A DNA stretch of 64,000 nucleotides, from the NCBI GenBank assembly GCA_002794785.1, contig NBBA01000009.1, forward strand, positions 1,674,001 to 1,738,000. Direction: 5' to 3'. Numbering within the stretch: the first letter of the stretch is position 1; each line of letters opens with the position of its first letter. Source of the DNA: Coniferiporia sulphurascens. Its lineage: Eukaryota; Basidiomycota; Agaricomycetes; Hymenochaetales; Hymenochaetaceae. Below the pieces are notes generated by a model. It did no database searches, was not told the origin of the DNA, and saw only the letters and a list, made by a program, of their open reading frames with translations. Position numbers and translations under genes: made by a program. Of the stretch, positions 46,028 through 56,806 are shown one piece after another.

Positions 46028-46195
46028 ACATCAGGGACGGGGGCGGGGACGGGGACGGACGCACTGAACGGAACGGAGGCGTTGCCCCGGCTACACGACG
46101 TTAGGTACCGGATGGTGCAGCGTGGAGTTGACGCTATCAACCTCCAGCCGGAGTGGTGTGCTGTTCGTCCGCAGGCGTGTAACCTGAACAGCTAA
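43733..46195 (+). CDS. Beta-N-acetylhexosaminidase, GH20 (copy B)
   Basis: Ten exons (43733-44311, 44374-44411, 44472-44523, 44601-44750, 44821-44841, 44914-45010, 45079-45394, 45458-45542, 45612-45652, 45757-46195) join to 1818 nt, 605 aa. Signal peptide MRLPLPLLALVLGLPLATNA is followed by LWPKPRSL, the N-terminal GH20b-type domain and the barrel with NTFHWHVTDSQSFP and the catalytic STGGDELN. The 21-nt exon 44821-44841 encodes RGIDVLM. It differs from copy A by a Ser-run insertion in the N-domain and a Gly-Ser linker (seven GGGGTC units) just before ALNGTEALPRLHDVRYRM. Secreted chitooligosaccharide-degrading exo-enzyme by family. Confidence 0.93.
45985..46026 (+). repeat. (GGGGTC)7 coding hexanucleotide repeat
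   Basis: Seven perfect GGGGTC units in the last exon of GH20 B, encoding alternating Gly-Ser. The G4 runs could form a G-quadruplex on the coding strand. Length change by any whole unit keeps the frame. Confidence 0.9.
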
Positions 46196-47439
46196 GCGGG
46201 AGACGCTGAGCCGAGCCAGGCCGGGGGCGGAGTATGTGTGTGTGTGTGTGTGTTTTCGGTCCAGTTCGTTCGTTCATTGTTTCGCTTCGCTCGTTTCGGT
46301 GTGTGCAGGTGGGACGGGAGCTGGTGGCGGTGGTGGTGGTAATGCGGACGGGCATCCTGTGCACCAGTCCTACATAGTCGCTCTTTTTAGTACTATACGT
46401 ATCCGAATTTTCGACTCTCCGTTTCGGACTGCTTCTTCGACGTCAGTAAAAAAAGGCTCTTCTAACATTATCTCCTATTCAGGCACTGGCAACTCTTACA
46501 TATGTCTTACAGTATGTCTATCTGTCTGTTCTCCGCCAAATATTTACAGTAATCACCAGCGTTGATCTCGTTTTGCTTCTACACCCTGAAGTCTGAGCAC
46601 TCAGAAAAAAAATTGATAAATTACCCTTCCTCCCTGGAGTACCGAATTGTCAGCCATATGCATGGTTTCAGCCTTAAGTTGAGGGAAGCATATGGCTACC
46701 CACTGTACTGGACAGCCCCAGTTACTAGGCTGTAACACTAAGCTGCGCTGAGTTGAGTTGGGATATATATTTCTGCTTTTGTGTTTTGCAAATTGCAGTG
46801 CTCAATTCTTTTGTTTGTTTGCCTGTTGTTTTTGTTTATTTGCTTGTTTGTCTGTTTGTTTGTCTGTCTGTTTGTTTGTCTGTCTGTTTGTTTGTTTGTC
46901 CGTTTGTTTGTTTGTTTGTTTGTTTATTTGTTCAGCTGCTTCGTTATGCTTGCTTGCTTGCTTGTTTACTTATTTACTTGTTTGTTCTCTCATCTAGTAT
47001 ACGTCCATTTTGATGAGTGCAGGCTGATAGAACTAGAGGATGTGCTCTTTCACTATGTGCATCACATTCCGACGCTCCTTGTTCCCCGCTGCCCGTTTCA
47101 GACTGTTCGCCGTCGGTCAAGACTCAAAAGGCGCAGCTCAATGATTTCGCCGATATCAGTACAAAAAACATAATCGTTAACGTTGCTCACGCTCTACGCC
47201 CCCGTTCCTGTCATCGTCGTGAGTAATCTGCGAGCCGCGCGCAGGGCGTACAGTACATCTCAATTCACAGCGCCTAAATTTCTGGCCGACTCTTATTATA
47301 ACTACAAGATATCGGCTGTGTTGAAGGTTTCCGGCAAACTCCGCCTCGTGAGCTGCGCGAGGAATACGTCGACCAGCAGGATTTTCCATGCTCTTCGTGC
47401 GGGCGGTGTCAATCACGCTGCGATCCGCCCGAAGACTTC
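46196..47439. other. Intergenic, low complexity
   Basis: A (tg)n run near 46232-46252, a perfect 10-bp inverted repeat (agccatatgc, 46652-46661, with gcatatggct, 46688-46697), and a tttg/tctg tetranucleotide tract at 46807-46991 that is open in all three frames. No gene supported. Confidence 0.5.
46807..46991. repeat. Imperfect (tttg)/(tctg) tetranucleotide tract
   Basis: About 185 bp of tttg, tctg and cttg units. It produces Cys/Leu/Phe-rich spurious frames (FVCLFVCL) in all three forward frames. Confidence 0.85.
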
Positions 47440-47650
47440 TTTTTTTGATTCGCTTACCTGGGGGTCCGACCAAAATGTGCGGAGGGAGATAGGATGTTTG
47501 ACTGTCCTGTGGGAAAAGATGGTGCTTTATTTTTAGTCTGATGCCAAGTAACGAGATACGTGAGCTGTCTGTACTTCGTCCACCAGTACAATAGCCAACG
47601 GAGGATTCAATTAATACACAGCCCATCAGATTACTTCCACCTGGTACCCC
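47440..47650 (+). pseudogene. GH20 hexosaminidase fragment
   Basis: Remnants of VVWEEMVLDF (VLWEKMVLYF here) and of the exon for ADKGFRIVHSPSDYFYL (NGGFQLIHSPSDYFHL, 47590-47643), separated by a decayed intron. Inverted counterpart of 37440-37590. Confidence 0.65.
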
Positions 47651-48210
47651 AGCAAAAGCTGCTGCTTCTGCAGTGTTCCCCGGGTCTGGTGGGCATCGTT
47701 TTCGGAATACACCGCATTGTGTCATATTAGGTTCAGTCAGACGCTGGGGGTTATGTACAATGTGGGTACGTACATTCACAGGGCAGTGAGTCAGAGAAGG
47801 GATGTGTTAATGTAGATTCCTCAGGGAGAGTGTTTTTAGAAAGATGCATATGATGTGGGAGTGGGAGCGATGAGCGCGATAACAGACGGGGAAGGAGAGT
47901 GAGCCAACGACCCGACATCACAGACACGACTCCCTACACTCCCTACACTCACGGCTTCTTCGGGATGTCCCACAGGCTCTGCTTCCGCCGATTGCCTCTT
48001 TCCGACTGGCTGGCTGGCTGCTGTAATGTTACACTCAAACCATTTTTTAGCTCATACCTCACATACAAAGACGGCGGTCACATGAAGGAACGCTGATTGC
48101 GGTGTCCTCGCCGCCATAACACATAAATACCTCTGCTTTACACCAGCCCAAAGCCCAAGCAAACACATTCCAGTACACGGAGTCGCAGTCATACTATAAA
48201 GCTCTTACTT
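47651..48210. other. Upstream region of Zn2Cys6 copy
   Basis: No gene. The right part (about 48060-48200) is the reverse complement of about 36930-37110, so upstream DNA is conserved between the two intact copies. Confidence 0.5.
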
Positions 48211-48904
48211 ATGTCCAGTGCACCTAGCTTGAACAGCGGTTGCGAAAAGCCACCCGATATCCTGCCTCAGCAGAAGCTCGCAAAACCAAAAAGGAACATG
48301 CGTCCCTGTGGACGATGCGCAAGTACACAGCAAAGGGTGCGCTCCTTTATCCGTTCTCCAAAGGCTGATTACCGATGACCGCTGTGTTTAGTGCAACATG
48401 GAGGCTCCCTTCTCAGCCTTGACATGCGAAAGATGCGAAAAGGTTGGGGTAGAATGCCCTCCATACGAGCCACGGAAGACTCGAAAAAGACGACAGGCCC
48501 GGAAAGCAACCACGCAAACTGACCTGTCATCAGGACTCATAGAACAGACCGAGTCGGCTGGGGGCGGCATACTCCCCGTGCCGGAGGTGAGCGTTCAACT
48601 TCTGCACTTTTTTTTCTCCATAGACACCGATTCGCTTCAGCAGGCGCCAACTGGTAGTGATTCTGTGCATGCCTCGGGTCTTGTCGTAATGTCCCCCAGC
48701 ATCACCGTAGCACAGCCTGTGGAAGATGTTGATGCCGTTGAAGCTTATAGCTTCGGCCGCAACCACGGATACGACGCTCACCAGATCGACACAGCCCAGC
48801 TCTTCGTCAGGAGCTTCGATCGCAACACTGTCAGAGACGTGTATGAGTATGGGGGCGTAAACAATTGGTGGGATGGCTGTGATTACCTAGGCCCAAACCT
48901 GTAA
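48211..48904 (+). CDS. Zn(II)2Cys6-type small protein (intact copy)
   Basis: Exons 48211-48336, 48392-48586 and 48641-48904 give 194 aa. Exon 1 ends MRPCGRCASTQQR and exon 2 starts CNMEAPFSALTCERCEKVGVEC, so the cluster has C-x2-C-x6-C-x10-C-x2-C-x6-C spacing. A basic stretch (PRKTRKRRQARK) follows, and the C-terminus is acidic and aromatic (VNNWWDGCDYLGPNL). Intron 2 (54 bp, GTGAGC..TTCAG) is divisible by three and open here, so either form is translatable; the 36-kb paralog has a stop in it. Closest relative is the inverted copy at 36226. Likely nuclear DNA-binding by motif; partner and target unknown. Confidence 0.75.
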
Positions 48905-49378
48905 ATGTGCCCAGGTGTCCGATAACTCGCTTTTCTCTCGTCCCTCGAGTTCTCGTGAAGAACGTCGTGCCAGAAATAGATGCTGTGTGTAGCGAGAAAC
49001 GCTCCAAGGGACATAATGCGATACGCTGTTCGCATATTGTCAGTGTCAACAGCTCTTACTTTCTCAGTTGGCCAGTGTGCATCCGCACGACCCGGGCATC
49101 AACATCGAAAGATAGGGGCTCCGGCGGCTCGCTTTGTGTCTAAATTAGGACCAGGTTCCTGCTCCAAGGATGGCGGCGAGGACTTGCGTCCACTTACCGA
49201 CAGCGACATCTAGCGCTCATCTCGAATTTAATCTGGACCGTTATATAATTCTGCTCCTAGTGGTCCACTTGACGTATAACTTCAAGTGCGTATGTAGAGT
49301 GTTGATTGCCCACACATCTGTCCGTATCCCCGTCCGTTTGTCTCCGTCCTCACCCCACCCACAGGGTCAGGCCAGAAA

Positions 49379-51289
49379 TTAGCTAACGCACGCGTCAGGG
49401 TACAGTGCGCACCACTCAGGCTGCGGCGCGGCCATGGGGAAGCGAACATCATACGGGCGCGGGAGCGCAGTCGTGCCATCCGCGCCGGTGCCCATCAAGA
49501 AGACCCCATCGGACGCGGAAGCACGCGGCCATACCATTGGCTCAAGGCTTTCTGGCACTGACCGTTCAGCCCAGAGGAGCTGTCAACCTGTGTGCGTGGG
49601 AGGGGTAGAGGGGAGATAGGTTGATTAGTTAAGCCGAAAACCGATGCATGAGATGAGGAGAGAGAAGACGCATCGCCGAGGACGAGGCCGCGCCGCAAGG
49701 CTGTGAGGTTATCGAACGGGTCGAAGGAAAACGCCTACGGAGTTTTTGTGGCCAGTTTTTGTGATTATTTTTGGCTAGCCTTCCAGGGACGGCTTAGAGG
49801 CAGGGACAAAGACGAGGACCAACCTTCTGCCACGGTTGAAATGCTCACATGACCTGACTTAACGGACGTTATGATGTTGGGTTATATTAGTAGGGGACAT
49901 TGAGGAAGCACGTAGAAACGTTACCCGTCAATATCGCTTCTGAGCCGCGCACCCGCGCCACAGTCTTGAGTAGAGAAGAAGAGGAGTACACGATCAGATG
50001 AAATGTTGCATCTGGGTGAAGACCCACATCGTACGAGATGGAAGTAGTCGCTGGGAGAATGCGCGATCTGGAAGTCTTTTGCCGCCACAGCGGAAGCATC
50101 CTGGGAGGAGATCCATATCCTAGTTCACCATGATGTTTTGAGAAAATGCATGCAAACGCGTCTAAATGACGAGCGTACATAACCACGGTGTCGTTTCCCA
50201 AAGTCAAGTTACGCTCGAGGACCATCTCTGTAATATCGCGTGATTAGATCATGTATAATCAAGCACGATAAAACGCACCCTCCCAGACTACAGGACTCTT
50301 CCCCAGCGCCCTTAGTGCCCCGTGCGTTGCCTGCGTGAACACATTAAGCGCCTGCTCAAGCGTGCGGCCCGTCGCATTGGGCTGCGCCTGCGTTTCCGCG
50401 TCCGTGGTGTAACAGTTCGTTGTTGATCTCGTCGCCACCTGTGCTGAACAGTGTAGAAGGCGTCATACCCGCAGCTGCGGCAGGCAGCGACGCGGTGAAG
50501 TTCATTGTCGATGTCGATGCAAGGGGCAGCTGGCCTACAGGCGGTTCTATGGAATTCACATTGTAAGTGAGGAATCAGGAAATGCGCTTATGTCGCTGTA
50601 CCGCCCACGAACGTTGGCCAGGGCGTTGCTTCAAAGCACGCGATGTGCTCGGGAATGGAAGAGTGTCCGGGAGTGTCGATTTCCTCCTTGTGAGAATGAA
50701 TGGTCTTTGGATTGACTACATTGACTACGAATGTGTAGCGCATCAATGGACGTCAATCCCTCTCTAGACATTATTAACATTGTGAATTTCGCAAAGATCG
50801 CGCATACTAGTCGGGAACGCTCACCTTCCAGACATAGTTCACTATGTTCTGCACGTCCTCCAATGTGTACTGAGAATCGTTCGAATACGCCCCGAATTGG
50901 AAGTGCTCCAGGAACCCAGGGACTTGGATAGGGAAGCTTTACTTTGTCCTGGGTCGTCACGTGCCAATGGAAGGCACTTATCTAAACAGGCGACCAAGCA
51001 TTATTGTACTAGAATGCAAGCACACGTAGAACACATCTTAACCCAGCTTATCGCATCCAAGATCCTGTGGATATCTGAAACAGAAAAGCTTTGAGTCCGC
51101 CTTCGGTCCAAAACTTAAAGCTCGCCCGGGTTCGAGATCCTGATGCGGCGAAGAGAACACAGTGATTATGGAGAAGTCAGGTGATAACTTGATGGCAGAC
51201 GATCCTGTCTTCAACGAGCGGGGCTAAAGCAAAAGAGCAAGAGCTATAGAAGAAACAATGACGATAATGCAAAGAGATGAAAGCCGCAT
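49379..51289 (-). pseudogene. GH20 hexosaminidase pseudogene (copy C)
   Basis: Inverted relative of copy A. The ancestral ATG (51289-51287) and signal-peptide region are present, but a TAG occurs at the LWPQPR site. Most of the N-terminal domain (about 500 bp of exon 1 relative to copy A) is deleted. One base is inserted directly after the catalytic STGGDEIN, shifting the frame (50380-50470), and the last exon has several deletions. Introns and the microexon area are still recognisable. It cannot give an active enzyme. Confidence 0.85.
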
Positions 51290-52313
51290 CGTAGGATTCT
51301 AGGTAATGATCCTGCCAGATGGAATGAAAGCTCTAAGTACGGTCGGCGAGCCCTCAGGCTCTTGTACATTAGACAGTACCCTTTAGTGCTTCTGTGCATT
51401 TCTTGTACCCCAATACGCTCATTTGATAAGTCACAGGACACTACAAGGTTCTTAGATATCCGTAGAATTCGAGGAGCAACAAACGGCGCGCGGAATTAGT
51501 ACGCCACGATGATACACACCACCAGGAAGCGGAGGTTGAGGGTTTCACCTAGGGTAGGCCTAGAGCAACGGGGAAAGGCTTCAGCGAATCTCGCAACATA
51601 TCCAGGGTATGCATTTGAAAGGAAACGAGTCTCTCGAGTCTCTTCGAGTTGTACTTGCTATACAGCGGCTTCCGCCAATCCAGCAGCGCAGGCCAATCGT
51701 CGGACCTCGACTTCAATTGTATTTCGGCTTGTAGGTTAGAGACACCACTTTCAGCAGTGAGATACAGGTCGGGGAACCAGACGGGCCCCTGGACATGGTT
51801 TTTTTCAGCTGAGAAGAAGCGAGTTATGAGTTGTTCGGAATCATGAATCTGCGATAGCGCGCTGACTCATGTATTCGTGGGAAAGATATACGTCATCCAT
51901 CTAGTTTTAGCCTGCTACGTTCAACGACTTGTTAGCAGCATCCTCGCGTCATCTGAGTCTTTGCATCCGTACATCATGCTTTAAATTTTTTGAATATCTA
52001 TCGGTCGCACATGGATTCAGGTTTAGATACTGCTGCGAACTCACTCACTGGATTACGGGATAGGCCCGATGAACGGCCTGACCAGGCTACGGTTTTGCCA
52101 AACCACGACACGACTTAGTAGGATGCCCCAGCATAGCTGAGCTTTAGTTTCGGAGTCGAGGGACTCTTCTTCACAAGTTTTTTTGATCTTGAACAAGACG
52201 AGAGGCTATGGGGGAGGGACCCGTTTAATTAAAAAATGTAGAGGCTTTTACTTCACTTGAAATCTCATACATCGACCAACTACGCTCACCGACGATCTCC
52301 GCCGCTGTCCACC
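51290..52313. other. Divergent intergenic region, mirrored
   Basis: Counterpart of 26781-28466 in reverse. About 51420-51740 is readily aligned to 28030-28320. No gene. Confidence 0.5.
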
Positions 52314-53170
52314 ATGAAGTTTCCCGATCTCGCCGCATCGCGCTTCGATTCCGCACCCTTCATCTCCGCACTCGAAAGTGTAACCGGGCGCGCTATGACA
52401 ACACGCATGACAACGCCAACGAGGCTATGTTCAGCGTTGCATGCACGGCGTTTGGGTTCATTTTACGGTTTGCTACGTTCGGCGTGCCGCTGACGTTCCC
52501 GAACATCGATGGAACGCGCTTCATCTTCGGCTCGCTCTTGGACTAATGTACTGGTCCATCAGTGCCGGTGAAAGGTTTGTGGTCCGGGTGCACTGCGCAG
52601 CCATCCAGGGGTGAGTTCGACCACTAGGGGTCTCTCGGGGTGTCAAGGAGGGGTGTGCCGGAGTTCCGGGAATGTCAGGGGGGTGGTCCGGAGGACCGGG
52701 GACGACAGAGAATGAAGAGGGGAACAACAGGGAGCTTGAACAAAACACTCCGACGCACGCAATACTAGATGGAAACTGGGGGGAACGAAAGTTTTTTTAT
52801 TATCAAAACAACCTGCTACCACCAAATACAACAGGCCTCATGGCTCTGCAAGCGGGGGCATGTTTCCGGGACGACTCCGGTGTGCTACATTACATACTCC
52901 GGACGTTCCGGAGTTCCGGGAACAGCAGGGAACGATGGGGGAATGAAGGGGAGCTTTGGGAAATGTTGCTGGGATGAACTCCGGCGCATACAGTCTGCAA
53001 ACGAGCTTTGCTACACAGTGCAGCCGTGAGCTCTTCACCGGGGGGTCCGATACGGCGGTGTTCTTTACTGTTATCGATGCCACGAGCAAGGAATCCAACG
53101 TCTCCACGGAGTCGGCGCTTACGATCGTGAATAACACTGCTATAGGGAATGGGTCGCTGAGATTGATTGT
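52314..53170 (+). pseudogene. Cerato-platanin pseudogene 1
   Basis: Starts ATG-AAG-TTT like the intact gene. The YDN..DN.N and FATFGV-type segments survive only after a frameshift, and an in-frame stop follows GSLLD. About 465 bp (roughly 52571-53037) separates this part from the second half (AVFFTVIDATSKESN .. ALTIVNNTAIGNGS). That block is absent from the intact gene and pseudogene 2. The CGSCW motif is lost. Confidence 0.75.
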
Positions 53171-54346
53171 TTATATACAATTAATAGTGGCCTTTGATAC
53201 TGATACCAAGGTAAATGCGAGAAAAGTGAGTATACATCCTGTATGAAGGGCCTATGAACCACGTTAAGTTGATACTTTTTTCTTTTTCTTTTAGAGGTTA
53301 TTCAGCTAAGGATCACAGGCGTCCGAGTCGGCGCTTAACCTCAAATATCACGTGCGCCAGGCCACGGTGTGCGGTAGAAGTGTATGATGTGCAGAAAGAG
53401 GACCTTCAAGCCAGTGCCATTTGTGGTCGTCTCTGCTGAAGATCCAGAGCTACCTCCAGAATCTGAGCCGACCAGGAATGCATCTGCGAAGGAGGCGGAC
53501 ATTATTTTGATGCGTGCTTGCCTCTGAGCGGTGTGCACTAAACAGATGGGAGGGAAGCTTAAGCTAAAGTTGAGGCGCAGTTGCGCAGTTGGGACTGTGG
53601 AGGATCATTGTTGCAACTGTACATGTTGGGGTTGTACTGGGCGCCCGCTTTCAGCTAAAAGTATGGTCAAGAGTGGAGTATGCCTTCCGCCGTGATTTGA
53701 ACTCTAATGCTTTATAACCTTATTTAGTAGAACCATGCGCGAAGAAAAAAAAGCCGGACTTGATATAAATCTGGATTACACCAAATGGGATGTATAACTG
53801 GTATGTCATGACAAGGGCCAGGGCATAGCATTGGTGCTACACCCATGAATTCTCCAAGAGTCTAGGACACTAATTGAACAGCAACAAGCATAGATTCATA
53901 AATGCTCTCGTTTTCGTAAATAGTATTTATAGAACGATTTAGGCTAGCCCATGGAAGCCGCACCGGCGATCTGACTGTCTGCCGTCAGGATATTTTGTAG
54001 GTAAGGATCCGAGTCACTTATTAGCGCCTTAACCATGCTGGATGCGATGCAGGCATACTACCGGAGCAAGCACCACAAATACTCCTATAGGCCCGCGCAC
54101 AGTTGCTAGGACTGGAATTTCCGCGACTGTAAACCTCTATCGCAATTGTTAAGTTCATCTCCATACCCAGCCCACATCGCCATATACACCGAATGAATCG
54201 CGTGTGACGTCCTCGCCGCAATATCGCCATATAAGTTACCCTCATTGCGGACCAGGTGCAACTCCTAGGCCACTAGTAGCTCCAAAATCCAAGCCAAAAC
54301 CATCTCAGCAAACTAATTCGCAGCCATACCAAAGCCCCCACCTGTC
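53171..54346. other. Intergenic
   Basis: No gene supported. A frame at 53254-53439 after a pyrimidine-rich TTTTAG is matched in unit 2 (57276-57533) but has no recognisable domain. It contains the empty sites for the two left-hand insertions of unit 2. Confidence 0.45.
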
Positions 54347-55071
54347 ATGTACGGTGTTTTTAGCTTGGGCGACAGTGGCACCGATAGATTCCCCAGTGCT
54401 CCGCGGAGACCAGGGAGGAATATGCGTCCCTGCGGGCGTTGCGCAGGGAAGCAGCTAAGGGTACGTCTACAAACCCTAAGTTTCCACTCTTTCATTAGCC
54501 CATTTTCTAAGAGCAGAGCTAATTCTTTCTTTTTATTTGCTTCGGCCCTTAGTGCAACATGGAGGCCCCATTCTCAGCTGCGATGTGCGAAGGATGTGGA
54601 AAGGACGGGGTGGGATGCCCCCCTTACGAATCACGGAAGATCCGACAGACTCAGAAGTCCCAGCATTCAGCGGTGCACACTGAAATAGCGAAGGCTCCTA
54701 CAGAGTCTCAGGCTGCTGGAGATAATATAGCACCCCCTGCCAGTGTTTCAGGGGTCAATGCTCAACTTCTGCACATAAAACTAAATTTTTCACATATATA
54801 CACCTATTCGGTTCAGCAAGCGCCCACTGGTAGTAGTGTTTTTGGTACCAGTGGCTCTGGTAGTAGTGCTGCTGGTACCAGAGATCTCGTGGTACAGTCT
54901 GCGGGAAACATTAATGCCTATGGCATCGTTCACAATCACGAACACGCGCACCAGATTGATACGGCCGGGATGTTCTTCACCGGCCCGGTAGGACCTGATC
55001 ACAACGCTGCCAGTGCTGAAGACACGTATAATTTTGAGAACGACTTCGATTTCTTGGGTCTAAACCTGTAA
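54347..55071 (+). CDS. Zn(II)2Cys6-type small protein (diverged copy)
   Basis: Exons 54347-54460 and 54553-55071 give 210 aa. The cluster is intact: CGRCAGKQLR|C-NMEAPFSAAM-CEGCGKDGVGC, spacing C-x2-C-x6-C-x10-C-x2-C-x6-C. The N-terminus (MYGVFSLGDSGTDRFPS) differs from the 36- and 48-kb copies. The former second intron has lost its donor (GTGAGT in the 59-kb relative, GTCAAT here), but is 63 nt and open, so it now reads as coding sequence. The middle has a Ser/Gly/Thr repeat (TSGSGSSAAGT), and the end is FLGLNL. The basic run after the cluster is weaker than in the other copies. Confidence 0.65.
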
Positions 55072-55916
55072 TCATGTTTGCATGTGCTACGAACAAATTG
55101 GTTAGGATGACTCTGATTTCTTTGGGTCTAAACCCATAGTTAATGTGTTTATGCGTACAGCTAAACTTCCTGCACGCTATCCTTTCCTTGCTTCCATGCC
55201 CCCCTTTACTTTAAGGGCTCGAGTTTTTCACTAAGTTGGTAGATGAGGAATCCAGTGAAATTATATATATTCTGTGCGAACAAGACAAACACTAAAATAA
55301 GCATTTTAACGTTTAAGGTACATAGGTAAAATCCTAAAATTGGTTATGAGGACGTGCACGATTGGCTGAGGCGACTTTCATTGCCTGGGTCTAAACCCAT
55401 GGTATACTGTGTCTGTGCATACAAATAGACTTCCCAAATAATAATTCTCTTAATCCATACCCCTTTTTACACCCATTTCGGAAGTGTGTATTCATATTCT
55501 GCATATTTATTTTTCTCTTACATACAGTGACCCAATAAACTGTTGCAATGTTTTGTGGCTTCGGAGTAAACCCTCTATATCTCAACAACTATGGCACATA
55601 AATACAAACTAAAAATACGTTTCAAAAGCCCTGTATCCCAGCTTTCCAGTGATAGTTTATATATGGAGTAATGTGAAAAATTGAGGTAGTTATGGACTTC
55701 TCAATCGGCAATAACATTGCAACAGTTTATTGGGCAGCAAAAATAAAACATAAGAATGTTCTACATATCCATTTTTTCATAAACAACTTTTCTGGAAACA
55801 AATACCAGATGGAACAGTAGGCTATATGCATAGTTCAGAGTACTTTCTATGTGCAGCAGACATCCCCATCACAAAGAAATCCCATTCTGCTGTGTGAAAA
55901 ATGCACATCCTCATCC
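55072..55916. other. Intergenic
   Basis: 3' flank of the Zn2Cys6 gene, with AT-rich DNA shared with 60231-60477 and 61862-62110 in unit 2. No gene. Confidence 0.5.
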
Positions 55917-56478
55917 TGTTACAATTTTCCTTTACTTTTCCCCTTACTGCGCTGACTCACTTCCTCTTCATCATCATCAGTCAGCACAACTCCCCCATTT
56001 CTCTGCCTTACTCATCCTTATTCCACCTTGCGCCATAAGATGCCATGATGATGCCTTATTGCACCATCATGACGTGCTTCGCTTACTGATCACCATACTT
56101 GTATTACCAAGGCCTTCCTTGGGTTTCCATGACCTTCCATAGTCTGGTAAACATACCTAACCAAGTCGCTACAGTAACAAACACATAGAGTAGCATATAA
56201 GCATGTAACTTCAGTAGCACAAGCCCTAAGCTTGTGCTCTTTGTTCATACAAGCCCATTATCTGCTACCACCAGTCTACTGTGTGCCACTTGGCCATTAG
56301 TCGCTTCGTCGTAACCCGACTCCACTAAGAAGCATCTCGCGTCCACACCGTCGATCAGGAAGCCCCACTGACGATCACCTTCAACTTACAACATCTAGGA
56401 AGCCCCGTTGCCGTAACCATCAGCCTCGACGATCAGGAAGCCCCGTCGTCGATCACCGCATAACCATTGAGCTTAACA
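55917..56478 (+). mobile_element. Solo LTR 1 (~562 bp), no target-site duplication
   Basis: Starts TGTTACAATT and ends GAGCTTAACA, as in the LTRs at 59597, 60591 and 60734. Flanks are CATCC and GTAGT, so no TSD. It sits at the junction between the two tandem units, consistent with LTR-LTR recombination or a deletion. Confidence 0.75.
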
Positions 56479-56550
56479 GTAGTGCCTTCTGGTACTGGCA
56501 ATCTTGTAGTACAGCCTGTGGGAAACATTACTATCGTATGCCCAGGCTCT
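56479..56550 (+). pseudogene. Zn2Cys6 family exon-3 fragment
   Basis: Directly after LTR 1, the sequence agtgccttctggtactgg and the following ~50 bp match the Gly/Thr-rich part of the 54-kb gene (near 54850-54920). No upstream exons are present. Confidence 0.6.
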
Positions 56551-56806
56551 CTTACAAAGTCACATCCTCAGACAAAACTTCGGATTTCTGGCTTCCATGC
56601 CATGGTAATGGTAATGGCATTGAAAAAAAAATCCATCATGACACAAGCTGCTGTGTGGTGTATGAATTTTACTGGCTGCTTTTTTTAATTTCGGTAAGAT
56701 CTTGAGGTGTTTTCGGCTGAAGAGCTGTTTTGTTTTTGTTTACTCCACTTGAAATCTCATACATCAACCAACTACACTCACCCAATGATCTCTGCTGCCA
56801 TCCACC

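Larger units (their letters stand above)
47440..53170. repeat. Inverted segmental duplication, right arm
   Basis: Mirror of 26343-32720 (Zn2Cys6, GH20 and cerato-platanin in reverse orientation). Its left part, 47440-49250, is also the inverted counterpart of 35755-37590. Confidence 0.7.
52250..55640. repeat. Tandem duplication, unit 1
   Basis: Cerato-platanin pseudogene plus Zn2Cys6 gene. It recurs in the same orientation at about 56740-62070, where unit 2 is enlarged by mobile elements. Unit 1 lacks those insertions and so shows their empty sites. Confidence 0.75.

Noticed and set aside
46753..47173. Three overlapping Cys/Phe/Leu-rich plus frames
   Set aside because: Produced by the tttg/tctg tetranucleotide tract, open in every frame.
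53254..53439. Possible spliced exon after cerato-platanin pseudogene 1 (also 57276-57533)
   Set aside because: Shared by both tandem units because they are duplicates; no domain and no link to the family's coding sequence.
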